Source: Rohdeia sp041398665 (GTDB lineage: Bacteria; Planctomycetota; UBA1135; GCA-002686595). From it: a DNA stretch of 64,000 bases. Positions 35,901 through 43,692 of the stretch are shown here, in pieces. How positions within the stretch are numbered: the stretch's first letter is position 1; each line of letters opens with the position of its first letter. Both the position numbers and the translations under genes were made by a program. Location of the stretch: the NCBI GenBank assembly GCA_041398665.1, contig JAWKUH010000011.1:1-64000 (forward strand), read 5' to 3'. The notes under the pieces are model-generated. The model saw only the letters and a list, made by a program, of their open reading frames with translations. It searched no databases and was not told the DNA's origin.

Positions 35901-36218
35901 CGGGTTGTCCTCGCGGACGTTGTTCAGGATGTCGTCGACGCTGCGGATCGCCATCAGCTCCGAGGTGACGGTGTCCGTGTTCGGGTCGACGCGGTAGACG
36001 AAGTACGGGAGCACCGGCCCGAAGCCGTTGTTCACCTCGGCGATCACCATCGACGCCGACGTGCTGCTTCCGCCCGACTTCGTCGTCGCGCTGCTCCCTC
36101 CGCAGGACGCGAGGACCGCACCGACGAGAGCGAACGACGTCGCGAGGCGCGTACCGACGGTCGTCCGACGAGCGGACGGGCTCGCGGCGTCGAATGCGTA
36201 GGAGGAGCTGTGTGCCAT
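33000..36218 (-). CDS. large lipoprotein with Ig-like and YVTN beta-propeller regions
   Basis: A 1072-residue protein with a signal sequence and the lipobox LASC followed by GGSS (about residues 37-42). An Ig-like segment carries 'RITPGNGSEDVDPATTIEI' and 'FTEPVQPATL', the SbsA-type Big_5 pattern. A later propeller region has repeated YVTN-like blades: 'FLYVADKLNNSGEIVVLNS', 'LAVTNRIANQVTFIDID', 'DILVCNEGDNSISIIRAYD'. Such proteins are lipid-anchored at the cell surface in planctomycetes and related groups. The start ATG 36218 is uncertain: ATG 36257 is also in frame. A TATCCT hexamer 300 bases upstream is a likely promoter. Confidence 0.78.
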   Translation of the reverse strand: MAHSSSYAFDAASPSARRTTVGTRLATSFALVGAVLASCGGSSATTKSGGSSTSASMVIAEVNNGFGPVLPYFVYRVDPNTDTVTSELMAIRSVDDILNNVREDNPILPPAQWDDEAVLPNGFEGNHFVAVRFTQDIALDSVLDLSPSAVTNNFLSTTLSIVAYDPASNTTENVSGRVFINGMTPSKTVQASGLHDLEQWVQLDANGVPELLDQSGLGFPGTTSAYSYASNLFNDRTLVFVADDDDDLSTPDAFPVGRQIKVVASTGVRSTTGQFLAFDAVASSTVGDDTAPPRVATQQIGLNTVPRITPGNGSEDVDPATTIEIEFTEPVQPATLGTFDKASNNFEYGSAFQMTFGPPDFLTTMQYKVRFASPYNLTRVTMIPAYSFPGSDSSANGCSEYSRVDMRVADDTVSDISGNMNTAPASTFFVAGSGRVIANAPVLPDVIYVGRKNPAGMSVLDLNGFGQGTGSPAFDSNNPWKTGNSRWPLNPNLLQNGAALTPKLFIGNCTFNGGSSGAMTLARNSVLDTRLVAAPKIASVFDIAVGHSLDTIYNNAPPPLGCQAGNPNACASSGLKNPTVTIAGTSVAPVQPGQFSTLPPGTGNLISIAPHPNPPPLVFPPLCISPFIEAQEPTSIDDLPQALGGFGAPGFQNLLSTFGNPFGNPSQNIPPNGLFIGTQNCWFVGPSRPQSDITLCNPYMMRQQVGHFLYVADKLNNSGEIVVLNSNRMTVLDRIKVADPTNLAMSPNLDILAVTNRIANQVTFIDIDPRSTTFNKILKTIDVGPFPNAIVWQPDNEDILVCNEGDNSISIIRAYDLEVRKTVGGLPAQPVDVAVGPRHVPNFATQRNTYFAFVLCKDGSVSVFESGPDGEGGWGPDSLIGQATQRFESPKRIMLDRSYLTGAVWVAHRNPINTTTQQPIGTNEGALSQLRVTSTVTGQIPVTAIVNLTSRALDLDVFISLNESQLSGVPVDISFDSMLNIAGGAANPITDYSAAGAPAPVNGKNVYRVLPGPTFVPASTPTFMFAAIEDKGVIDVFQVKAGYPKLDVDVTTTGTQSVAAQGVVCLGDYWRQ

Positions 36219-36529
36219 GGAAGATGAAGCCTCAGCGTTGGAAGCCTTCGGGCTCATGGATGCGTCTGGGATGGGGACTCGACCGTCCCGCGTGCTCCCT
36301 CGGACGCACCCGCGGGGGAACGCGGGAGCGAGGGAACTCGCGGGATGAGGAAAGTCGTTCGGGACGGCGGACCGCCCGAGCGGCGTTCGAGGTGGAGTTG
36401 GATCGAGGGCGGAACGGAGTTCGTCGTCGAACCGTCCGGCGGACGGCGACGATCCCTCCCTCCGAGCGGCTCTGGGAGCGCCGGGGAGTTCCGCGGGTCG
36501 GGGGAACGGGACGGGTTGCGGAGCGCGAA

Positions 36530-36535
36530 AGGATA
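36530..36535 (-). promoter_or_regulatory. probable -10 element TATCCT for the propeller lipoprotein
   Basis: On the minus strand the context reads GCGGCTATCCTTTCG, almost the same as the leaderless promoter at 7998 (GCGGCTATCCTCG). No start codon lies 6-10 bases beyond it, so this would give a leader of about 300 bases. Confidence 0.4.
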
Positions 36536-36710
36536 GCCGCCTCGGGTACCGCGACGGCAGGTCCATCCGACTTCGGCGTGCCGTTCCGGGCCACCGCGGT
36601 CGACCCCGGGCCCGCTCCGGCGGGCCGCGATCGAGGGAGAAAGAACCGCCCGGGGGGACTCAATCGCCGTGCCGCGCTGGGGCACCTCGCGGGCACGGCC
36701 CCGCGCCGAA

Positions 36711-36741
36711 CCGTAACCAGCTTGTGAAAAGAAGGTTACGG
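36711..36741. promoter_or_regulatory. operator-like inverted repeat CCGTAACC-N15-GGTTACGG
   Basis: Perfect 8-bp arms (36711-36718 and 36734-36741) separated by an A-rich 15-base spacer. The arm spacing and the low-GC patch suggest a transcription-factor site or small hairpin in the lipoprotein/ruvB divergent region. Confidence 0.45.
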
Positions 36742-36942
36742 CGCTCGAACGAAGTGCGAGGACGCTGCCGCGGGGCCCTCGCGGGACCCTTGGGCCCGCG
36801 CCGCCGTGCGCCCTCCCCCGGGCCCTCCGCGGGTTCGTGCGCTTTCGCACGAACTCACCGACGACACCCCCGCCGGGCCCCGGCCGCGAGACCGCCGCGC
36901 CGCGGGGGCGGTCGAGCGGCGCGGCGGCGTCGCGCGCCCGCG

Positions 36943-36948
36943 TACGCT
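36943..36948 (+). promoter_or_regulatory. leaderless -10 element TACGCT
   Basis: TACGCT is followed by exactly six bases and then ruvB ATG 36955, with no Shine-Dalgarno sequence. Confidence 0.55.
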
Positions 36949-36954
36949 CGTCCC

Positions 36955-38010
36955 ATGGAGGCGAGCAGCGCGAAGGGTGAGGGTCGCGAGGTGTTCCGTC
37001 CCGCTCCGGGACCCGCGTGGACGGACGCGACGGCGAGACAGGACGAGCGCGACGCCGAGGGCCGGCTCCGACCCGCCGACTTCGACGAGTTCGTCGGGCA
37101 GGACCGGATCGTCGACAACCTGCGCGTCGCGATCCGCGCCGCCCTCGCGAGGAACGAGGCGCCCGACCACGTGCTCCTCTCGGGGCCGCCCGGACTCGGC
37201 AAGACGACCCTCGCTCGCATCCTCTCACGCGAGACCGGCGGCACGCTGCACTCGACGAGCGGTCCGGCGCTCGAGCGACCGCGCGACCTCGTCGGGATCC
37301 TCACGCAGTTGCGACGCGGCGACGTGCTCTTCGTCGACGAGATCCACCGCGTCCCGGCGACCGTGGAGGAGTACCTCTACGGAGCCATGGAGGACTTCTC
37401 GATCGACTTCACCCTCGGCGAGGGCGAACGCGCGCGCGTCCTCCCGATGTCGATCGAACACTTCACGTTGGTCGGTGCGACGACGCGCGAAGGACTCCTC
37501 TCCGCACCGTTCCGCGCACGCTTCGGACTCACCGAGCGTCTCACCCCCTACCCCGTCGAGGACCTCGTCCGCATCGTCCTCCGGTCCGCGCGCCTGCTCG
37601 CGTGCGACCTCGACGACGCCGCGTCGCGATCGATCGCCGAACGCTCCCGCGGCACGCCGCGCGTCGCGAACCGCCTGCTCCGGCGCGTGCGCGACCTCGC
37701 CGAGGTCACGGGCACGGCGGTCGACGACGATCTCGTCGAGCGCACGATGGAACGTCTCGGCGTCGACGAGAACGGACTCGAGGAGATCGATCGAAGGTTG
37801 CTCGCCTACCTCGCCGCGGCGGACGGTCGACCCGTCGGCCTGAAGACGCTCGCCGCCGCGCTCGGCGAGACCGAGGACACGATCGAGGAGGTGTTCGAAC
37901 CGCACCTGCTCCGCAAGGGTTTCGTGCACAAGACGCCGCGCGGCCGAGTCATCACCGACGTGGGTCGCACGGCCTGCGGGAGCGCGACGCACACCGCGCT
38001 CTTCGACTGA
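36955..38010 (+). CDS. ruvB: Holliday junction branch migration helicase RuvB
   Basis: A 351-residue AAA+ motor that drives branch migration with RuvA. It has 'LRPADFDEFVGQDRIVDNL' at the start, Walker A GPPGLGKTT (about 75-83), Walker B 'LFVDEIHRV' (about 125), sensor 1 'LVGATTREGLLSAPFRARF' and the winged-helix tail 'LLRKGFVHKTPRGRVITD'. All motor residues are present and the length is normal. ruvA and ruvC are not in the window. The ATG is fixed by the leaderless-type promoter. It leads a ruvB-spoIID-tgt unit. Confidence 0.96.
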   Translation: MEASSAKGEGREVFRPAPGPAWTDATARQDERDAEGRLRPADFDEFVGQDRIVDNLRVAIRAALARNEAPDHVLLSGPPGLGKTTLARILSRETGGTLHSTSGPALERPRDLVGILTQLRRGDVLFVDEIHRVPATVEEYLYGAMEDFSIDFTLGEGERARVLPMSIEHFTLVGATTREGLLSAPFRARFGLTERLTPYPVEDLVRIVLRSARLLACDLDDAASRSIAERSRGTPRVANRLLRRVRDLAEVTGTAVDDDLVERTMERLGVDENGLEEIDRRLLAYLAAADGRPVGLKTLAAALGETEDTIEEVFEPHLLRKGFVHKTPRGRVITDVGRTACGSATHTALFD

Positions 38011-38028
38011 ACGACACCGGAGCTGGAC

Positions 38029-39315
38029 GTGGTACGGCGTAGGCAACCGTCGAGCGCGTGCGGTGTCCCGTCGAACGACGCGGCCCGGCACGCGCGACCG
38101 TCGCGAGGCCGGCGAGCCGCGAGTTCGCGTTGGTTCGCGATCCTCGCGACCGTCGCGTGCGCGGCCTGCGTCGCCTTCGAACCGTTGCCTCCGCGCCACG
38201 TCGACGTCGCGGTCGCCGTGCCCGTCGCCGAGCGCCCCGCGCCTCCGCCCGACGTCTGGAGGCTCCAGCGCCTCGTGCCGGTCCGCATCACCTCCGCGGA
38301 GGAGCGCGACGTGCTCTTCGTCACGGTCGACGGGACTCGCCACGCGCTCTCGCGACGGAACGCGTCCGTCGTCGTCGACGGCGGCGCGCCGCTCCCCTAC
38401 GCGACGTTCGACGGCGCGGAGCTCGAGCACGAAGGCCGCACCTACGCGGGACGCCTCGTCGTCGCAGCGCATCCCGAACAAGGACTTCGACTCGAGAACT
38501 GGGTCGACGTCGAGTCGTACGTCGAAGGCGTGGTCGCGTCGGAGGTCGCCCTGTGGAGCGCACCTCCCGCGTTCCTCGAGGCGCAGGCGATCGCGGCGCG
38601 CAGCTACGCACTCGGGACCCTCGAGCGGCGCGCGCGCGACGGACGCGCCTTCCTGCAGGACGGCGTGCTCGACCAGGCGTACCGCGGACGCTTCCGACCG
38701 GACGCAGCGGGACGCGCTCGCGGTCTCGACGCTCGCCTGCGCGACGCCGTCACGGCGACGCGCGGGCGCGTGCTCTCCTTCGGCGGGCGCGTCGCGGACG
38801 CGCGCTTCCACGCTTCGTGCGGAGGTCACACGGCCTCCGGACTCGACGTCTTCGGTCCCGAGGCGCCGCCGGGCGGGACCGCGCTCTGCGCGGGTTGCCG
38901 CGCGGACTCCGCGTGGTCCGTGCGCCTCGACGCGGCCGACCTCGGACGCGCCGCGGAGTCGCTCGGACTCGACTCGCTCGGCGTCCCGTACCCCACGCGA
39001 ACCGACCCCACCGGGCGCTGGCTCGAGGTCGAGCTGCGCGGGACCTTCGGCGTGAAGCCGCTGTCGGCGCTCGAACTCCGTCGTGCGATCGGCTGGGACC
39101 GCATGAAGAGCACGTACGTCCTGTCGTGGCGGCAGGGTCCGGACGGCGGCGCGGAGATCGTCGGACGCGGGCGCGGTCACGGCGTCGGGCTCTGTCAGGA
39201 GGGAGCCCGCGACCTCGCGGAGCGCGGCTACGACGCGGTCTCGATCCTCGCGCACTACTATCCGGGTCTGCGGGTCGGGGTCGCGAACCTCGGCGCGCCC
39301 GCACCCGCACGATGA
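38029..39315 (+). CDS. SpoIID/LytB domain protein
   Basis: A 428-residue exported protein with an N-terminal hydrophobic segment (WFAILATVACAACVAF). The SpoIID domain is clear: 'VDVESYVEGVVASEV' (Y-x-x-G-V), 'AQAIAARSYALGTLERR' (the R-S-Y-A core), 'FHASCGGHTA' and 'GRGRGHGVGLCQEGARDLA' (the GHG-VG-SQ-G element). In spore formers SpoIID is a lytic transglycosylase acting on denuded glycan; in non-sporulating Gram-negatives these proteins are thought to remodel peptidoglycan. GTG 38029 follows ruvB by 18 bases with a GGAG sequence. Its stop overlaps tgt. Confidence 0.85.
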   Translation: MVRRRQPSSACGVPSNDAARHARPSRGRRAASSRWFAILATVACAACVAFEPLPPRHVDVAVAVPVAERPAPPPDVWRLQRLVPVRITSAEERDVLFVTVDGTRHALSRRNASVVVDGGAPLPYATFDGAELEHEGRTYAGRLVVAAHPEQGLRLENWVDVESYVEGVVASEVALWSAPPAFLEAQAIAARSYALGTLERRARDGRAFLQDGVLDQAYRGRFRPDAAGRARGLDARLRDAVTATRGRVLSFGGRVADARFHASCGGHTASGLDVFGPEAPPGGTALCAGCRADSAWSVRLDAADLGRAAESLGLDSLGVPYPTRTDPTGRWLEVELRGTFGVKPLSALELRRAIGWDRMKSTYVLSWRQGPDGGAEIVGRGRGHGVGLCQEGARDLAERGYDAVSILAHYYPGLRVGVANLGAPAPAR

Positions 39316-40472
39316 ACGCCGACTTCCGATTCCGGGTCGACGCGCGGAGCAAGGACTCCCGCGCGCGCACCGGCACGCTCTCGACTCCCCACGGAGAGGT
39401 CCGCACCCCCGCCTTCATGCCCGTCGGCACGAAGGCCACGGTGAAGGGACTGACGCCGGCGCAGATCGAGAGCACGGGCACGAGCATCGTGCTCGCGAAC
39501 ACCTACCACCTGCACCTGCGCCCCGGCGAGGACACGGTGCGGGAGCTCGGCGGACTGCACCGCTTCATGGGCTGGAACGGTCCGATCCTCACGGACTCCG
39601 GCGGGTACCAGGTGTTCAGCCTCGCGCACCTCTGCAACGTGCGCGAGGACGGAGCGGAGCTGCGCTCGGTCGTCGACGGCGGCGTCGTGCGACTCGGCCC
39701 CGAGTCCGTGATCGACGTGCAGCGCGCGCTCGGCGCCGACGTGATCATGGCGTTCGACCACTGTCCGCCCGACCCGACCGACCGTCGCGGCGTGGAGGAC
39801 GCCACCGAGCGGACGCACCGCTGGCTCGACCGTTGCGTGCGTCGCTTCCGCGAGCGCGGTCCGGTGCACGGCCCGCAGGCGCTGTTCGGGATCGTGCAGG
39901 GCGGCGCGTTCCCCGACCTGCGCGCACGGTCGGTCGAGGCGGTGTGCTCGCACGACCTGGTGGGATACGCGATCGGCGGCGTGAGCGTCGGCGAACACGA
40001 GGAGGCACTCGGCCTCGCCATCGACGCGTGCGCGCCGCTCCTCCCCGACGGGAAGCCGCGCTACCTCATGGGCGTGGGGACGCCGCGCGACTTCTTCCGA
40101 GCGGTGCGGGCGGGCGTCGACATGTTCGACTGCGTGACGCCGACGCGACACGGCCGCAACCACCAGGTCTACACCTCGCGCGGGCGCATGAACGTGCGCA
40201 ACACGGCCTGGGCGCGCGACCCGCGGCCGCTCGATCCGGACTGCGCGTGCGAGGTGTGCCGCGTGTTCTCGCGGGCCTACCTCCGCCACCTCTGCAACTC
40301 GGGCGAGATCCTCGCGGGCGTGCTCCTCACGCTCCACAACGTGCACTTCTTCCAGCGGCTCATGGAGCGCATGCGCGAAGCCGTCGAGGTCGATCGCTTC
40401 GACGAACTCGAGGAGGAGTACGCCGTCACGCTGCAGGCGCGCGTGCCCACCGACGGGGCACCGACGGTCTGA
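39312..40472 (+). CDS. tgt: tRNA-guanine transglycosylase
   Basis: A 386-residue enzyme that swaps guanine-34 for preQ1 in tRNAs with GUN anticodons, the key step in queuosine synthesis. Seen are 'VLANTYHLHLRPGED', the substrate site 'TDSGGYQVFSL' (about 95) with its catalytic Asp, 'GVDMFDCVTPTRHGRN' (about 268-283) with the nucleophilic Asp, and a C-terminal zinc site built from 'CACEVC' and the following His. All key residues are present. Its ATG overlaps the SpoIID stop (ATGA). It converges on the SH3-like gene. Confidence 0.96.
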   Translation: MNADFRFRVDARSKDSRARTGTLSTPHGEVRTPAFMPVGTKATVKGLTPAQIESTGTSIVLANTYHLHLRPGEDTVRELGGLHRFMGWNGPILTDSGGYQVFSLAHLCNVREDGAELRSVVDGGVVRLGPESVIDVQRALGADVIMAFDHCPPDPTDRRGVEDATERTHRWLDRCVRRFRERGPVHGPQALFGIVQGGAFPDLRARSVEAVCSHDLVGYAIGGVSVGEHEEALGLAIDACAPLLPDGKPRYLMGVGTPRDFFRAVRAGVDMFDCVTPTRHGRNHQVYTSRGRMNVRNTAWARDPRPLDPDCACEVCRVFSRAYLRHLCNSGEILAGVLLTLHNVHFFQRLMERMREAVEVDRFDELEEEYAVTLQARVPTDGAPTV

Positions 40473-40532
40473 CGACACACCGTCGCGGCCCGCGCACGAC
40501 GGTCGAGACGAGAGGCCCGGGATCCGTCGGAC

Positions 40533-41843
40533 TCAGCGCAGCACTTCGATCGTGGCGACGTCGAGGACCGGGAGGTCGCGGACGAAGGCCGAGATCGACG
40601 GGTCGAGCGGGAGCGACGCCTCCTCGACGACGACGAAGCCACCGTCCAACCCGATCTCGCGGCCGACGAAGACCTCGAGGTCGTAGCGCTCGCTGGTGCA
40701 GCGCAGCACCGCCTGGGGGTCACCGCCGCGGGTGACGCGGTAGGTGCGCGCGCCGCGGCTGTCCTGGAACCGCTCGAGCACGCCGCGCACCGCGAAGCGG
40801 CCGTAGAACGGGTCGCGCTCGCGCAGGCGTTCCCACTGCTCGCGTTGACGCCGCTCGCGCTCGCGCTGGCGTTCGACGCGCTCCTCCTCGAGGAGCGCGC
40901 GTGTGCGGTGGATCTCCTCGAGCGCGTCGACGCGTTCGAGCTTCTGCGTCACGGACGACGCGAAGGCGTCGCCGCCCTCGAGCGCGAGCACGCCGCGGTA
41001 CGCGTCGCGCAGACCGTCGAAGTCGGGAACGGCGCGCAGACGCTCCGACTCGAAACGCTCGTCGACCTTGTCCAACGCGGCCTGCACGAGCGTCGCGCGC
41101 TCGCTCGTCGGCGCCGCGGCCTCGCGCACCGACGCTTCGTTCTTCGGGACGGCGCCGCGACCCGAGGGCGTCGCCGAGGCGGCGAGCGCCTTCTCCTCGC
41201 GCGCCCAGCGATCGACGCCGTTCTCGCCCTGGGCGAGCGGCGCCGTGCGATCGGCCTGGACGTAGCCGCAGGCGCCCGGCGGCGCCCAGATGCGCACCCA
41301 GGTCTCGGCGAGCGGCACCGCGGCGTCCTCGCGCGAGATCTCGGCGACCTGGTCGCCGGCGAACAGGCGCAGACCGAGCGGGAAGTTGTTCACGTCCGTG
41401 CCCGCGCGCGGACGCATGAGCACGTTGTTGCGCGTGACCTCGAGCACGCCGGGAGCACCTTCGACCTCGCCGACGTAGCGCCCCGAGACCCACACGGGCA
41501 GACCGCCGGGCACGTCGACCTCGAGCCAGCCCGCCGACTCGCCGTACACCGCGAGCAACCCGTTGGTCGGCACGTCGACGAGGGGCAGTCCCTGCACGTC
41601 GGCGAGGTTGCGGACGGTGGCACCGCCCGAGCGAGCCTGCACGTAGCGCAGCGGCGTGCGCGACTTCGTCTGTCCCGCTCCGTCGTCCTGTCCGGAGTGC
41701 ACGAGCGGGACGATCGCGCCGCGCGCGTCCGAGTGAGCTGCCGCCGACGCCGGGGACGCGAGGAGCGCGCGCCCGGGGACGACGATGGCGAGAGCGAACG
41801 AAGCCGCGACGAACGCGCGCCGGGCGGGGCCGAACGACGACAT
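40533..41843 (-). CDS. secreted SH3-like domain protein with Glu/Arg-rich coiled coil
   Basis: A 436-residue protein with a signal peptide ending 'ALLASPASAAAHSD'. Two SH3_3-like beta segments follow: one around 'NGLLAVYGESAGWLEVDVPGG' (shown to its core, LAVYGESAGWLEVD) and one around 'NVLMRPRAGTDVNNFPLG'. After them comes a charged helical region ('ALLEEERVERQRERERRQRE') and a C-terminal beta domain. SH3-like domains often bind peptidoglycan or peptides, so a wall-associated role is plausible but unproven. A minus-strand TACCCT hexamer about 165 bases upstream is a possible promoter. Confidence 0.6.
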   Translation of the reverse strand: MSSFGPARRAFVAASFALAIVVPGRALLASPASAAAHSDARGAIVPLVHSGQDDGAGQTKSRTPLRYVQARSGGATVRNLADVQGLPLVDVPTNGLLAVYGESAGWLEVDVPGGLPVWVSGRYVGEVEGAPGVLEVTRNNVLMRPRAGTDVNNFPLGLRLFAGDQVAEISREDAAVPLAETWVRIWAPPGACGYVQADRTAPLAQGENGVDRWAREEKALAASATPSGRGAVPKNEASVREAAAPTSERATLVQAALDKVDERFESERLRAVPDFDGLRDAYRGVLALEGGDAFASSVTQKLERVDALEEIHRTRALLEEERVERQRERERRQREQWERLRERDPFYGRFAVRGVLERFQDSRGARTYRVTRGGDPQAVLRCTSERYDLEVFVGREIGLDGGFVVVEEASLPLDPSISAFVRDLPVLDVATIEVLR

Positions 41844-42107
41844 GGGACTTGTCGTGGGATGCTGAGGTTGGGGCCGGGAGCGCGACGGGCCGCGCGGAGT
41901 CGCGCTCCGCCTCCCGCCGTGGGGTTCGCTCCGGCGTGCGGGACCCGCGCGGGGTCCCTGCGCCCGAGGACGTGCTCCGCGGCGGCGCCGCGGGCCAGGT
42001 CGAAGGGTATCCCGCGAAGGGGCGCGCGAGCACGTCGAGTCGGGCGAGGTTCCCGCCACCGGCGCCCGTGCGCCGCGGCAGCCCTTCCAGCGTGCACCGG
42101 CAGGGCC

Positions 42108-42113
42108 TACAGT
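42108..42113 (+). promoter_or_regulatory. probable -10 element TACAGT for panD
   Basis: TACAGT in the context GGCCTACAGTGGC. It would start a transcript near 42120 with a leader of about 205 bases that includes the repeat at 42278-42319. Confidence 0.35.
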
Positions 42114-42277
42114 GGCGCGTTCGATCGCGGCCCGAGGCGGGACGAGCTCCCGGACCGGCGGTGTCGCGCGAAGGTCGAATCGACGCCGTCGGAGGAACGT
42201 AGGGTCGCGGGGCGGACGGTCCGACGAGGTCGGCCGGCCGGGTCGGCCCGGCGCCCGCCGACCGACGTCGCGGACAG

Positions 42278-42319
42278 CACGACACCGGACCGCACGACAC
42301 CGGACCTCACGACACCGGA
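42278..42319 (+). repeat. three 12-bp repeats at 15-bp period in the panD leader
   Basis: CACGACACCGGA occurs perfectly at 42278-42289, 42293-42304 and 42308-42319, with three-base spacers, ending six bases before the panD ATG. The last copy supplies the purine-rich GGAGAG that may act as the ribosome-binding site. Confidence 0.85.
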
Positions 42320-42324
42320 GAGCC

Positions 42325-42696
42325 ATGCGCCACTTCCTGCACTCGAAGATCCACAAGGCCCGCGTGACCGAGGCCAACCTCGACTACGTCGGATCGGTGA
42401 CGATCGACGAGGCCCTGATGGAGCTCGCGGACATCCGCGAGTACGAGCAGATCCACATCGTGGACAACACGAACGGCGCTCGACTCGTGACCTACGCGAT
42501 CCGCGGCGAGCGCGACTCGGGGATCATCGGCATCAACGGGGCGGCGGCGCACCTCGTGAAGGAGGGCGACGAGGTCATCCTGATGACCTACACCATGGCC
42601 GAGGAGCCCTCGGACCCGATCTGCGTGCTCGTGGACGAGGAGAACCGCTTCGTCCGCTACCTGCGCGAGACGGCGCGCACGGTCCCGAGCTTCTGA
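42325..42696 (+). CDS. panD: aspartate 1-decarboxylase
   Basis: A 123-residue pyruvoyl enzyme that makes beta-alanine from aspartate for pantothenate and CoA. The self-cleavage site is Gly23-Ser24 in 'LDYVGSVTID', the substrate Lys lies in 'HSKIHKARVT', and 'ENRFV' and 'GIIGINGAAAHLV' match the family core. The length is normal. The ATG is clear. No other pantothenate gene is nearby. Translation may be affected by the repeat immediately upstream. Confidence 0.94.
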   Translation: MRHFLHSKIHKARVTEANLDYVGSVTIDEALMELADIREYEQIHIVDNTNGARLVTYAIRGERDSGIIGINGAAAHLVKEGDEVILMTYTMAEEPSDPICVLVDEENRFVRYLRETARTVPSF

Positions 42697-42741
42697 CGCC
42701 GGGGCCCGCGCCGTTCCCCGGGGCGACGCCGAGACACGCTG

Positions 42742-42775
42742 CCGCGAGGCGCCCGAGCGATCGGGCGCCTCGCGG
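42742..42775. terminator. strong bidirectional hairpin between panD and comF
   Basis: A perfect 15-bp stem (42742-42756 with 42761-42775) closed by the tetraloop GCGA lies between convergent genes. It has no T-tract, as often in GC-rich genomes, but is the most stable hairpin noticed in the window. Confidence 0.8.
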
Positions 42776-42777
42776 CG

Positions 42778-43608
42778 TCATGTCGGGGCGGCTCCCGCCG
42801 CTCCACCCGCCGTCGCTCCGCGGCGATCGCCTCCGCGCGCGACGGCGACGATCCACACGCGCAGCGCGCCGCGCTCGCGCAGAGCGCGTGCACAGGCTCG
42901 CACCGTCCCGCCCGAGGCGACGACGTCGTCGACGAGGAGGACGGATCGACCGCGGAGGCGTTCGCGCGGCACGCGGACCTCGAACGCGCCGCGCACGTTG
43001 TCGCGGCGCGACGTCCCGGCCGAGCCCTGGGGAGGCGTCGGTCGCGAACGGCGGAGCGCGCGCACGTGCTCGACGCCGAGACGCTCGGCGAGGACCCGCG
43101 CGAGCAGGTCGGCCTGGTCGTAGCCGCGCTCGATGCGGCGCAGGGGATGCAGGGGGACGGCGGTGACGAACGGGTGCGGTCCGGGCGGACCGCCGGCCTC
43201 GCGCACGGCTCGCGCGAGCGCGAGGCCGAGCTCCTCGGCGAGGTCGGGACGCCCGCCGTGCTTGAAGCGGAGCAGCCACTCGCGCAGCGCGTCGTCGGCG
43301 AACGTCCCGTGCACGACGCAGCGTTCGAAGGCCGGCGGCTCCGCGCGACAGACGCGGCACGTCCGCCCGTCCAGTGCGAGCGCGACCTCGGCGGCACAGC
43401 GCACGCACCTCGCGCGCGCCGACGACGCGGCGCGCGACGGCGCGAGATCGCATCCGCACGTCCCGTGCGAGCGCCGGCAGAGTGCGCACGCGCGCGGCAG
43501 CAGGAGATCCGTCACGTGACGCGCGAAGCGCGACGCCGCGGACGGACGCGCGCCTCGATCCGCTCCCCCCTCGGGTCGCTCCCTCCCGACACCGATCTCC
43601 GTCGTCAT
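42778..43608 (-). CDS. comF: ComF family phosphoribosyltransferase-like protein
   Basis: A 276-residue protein with the two-part ComF plan. The N-terminal part has paired cysteines of a zinc ribbon ('RACALCRRSHGTCGCD', 'RCVRCAAEVA', 'CRVCRAEPP'), and the C-terminal part is a type I phosphoribosyltransferase with 'RGYDQADLLARVLAE' and the PRPP loop 'SVLLVDDVVASGGTV'. ComF is needed for DNA uptake in Bacillus and Haemophilus and binds ComFA or PriA-type helicases; its role in planctomycetes is not known. It reads toward the panD terminator. Confidence 0.88.
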   Translation of the reverse strand: MTTEIGVGRERPEGGADRGARPSAASRFARHVTDLLLPRACALCRRSHGTCGCDLAPSRAASSARARCVRCAAEVALALDGRTCRVCRAEPPAFERCVVHGTFADDALREWLLRFKHGGRPDLAEELGLALARAVREAGGPPGPHPFVTAVPLHPLRRIERGYDQADLLARVLAERLGVEHVRALRRSRPTPPQGSAGTSRRDNVRGAFEVRVPRERLRGRSVLLVDDVVASGGTVRACARALRERGALRVWIVAVARGGDRRGATAGGAAGAAPT

Positions 43609-43692
43609 GGACGAAGGACCGGTCCGCGCGCCGCGGGTTGCGACCGTTCTCCCGGAAAGTTCCGCGACGCGTCGTCCGCGGAACGCGCGAAC

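Larger units (their letters stand above)
36219..36954. other. long divergent intergenic region, propeller lipoprotein / ruvB
   Basis: 736 bases without a convincing gene. Minus strand: TATCCT (36535-36530) as a probable -10 for the lipoprotein gene, leaving a leader of about 300 bases. Plus strand: a leaderless-type TACGCT just before ruvB. Between them are the inverted repeat at 36711-36741, which sits in a short low-GC patch, and a very GC-rich stretch of C and G runs (36770-36920). Confidence 0.45.
41844..42324. other. divergent intergenic region, SH3-like protein / panD
   Basis: 481 bases without a gene. It holds the probable -10 elements for both sides (minus-strand TACCCT near 42008; plus-strand TACAGT at 42108-42113) and the 15-bp-period repeat just before panD. 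The panD leader would be about 200 bases long, which is unusual in this window. Confidence 0.4.
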
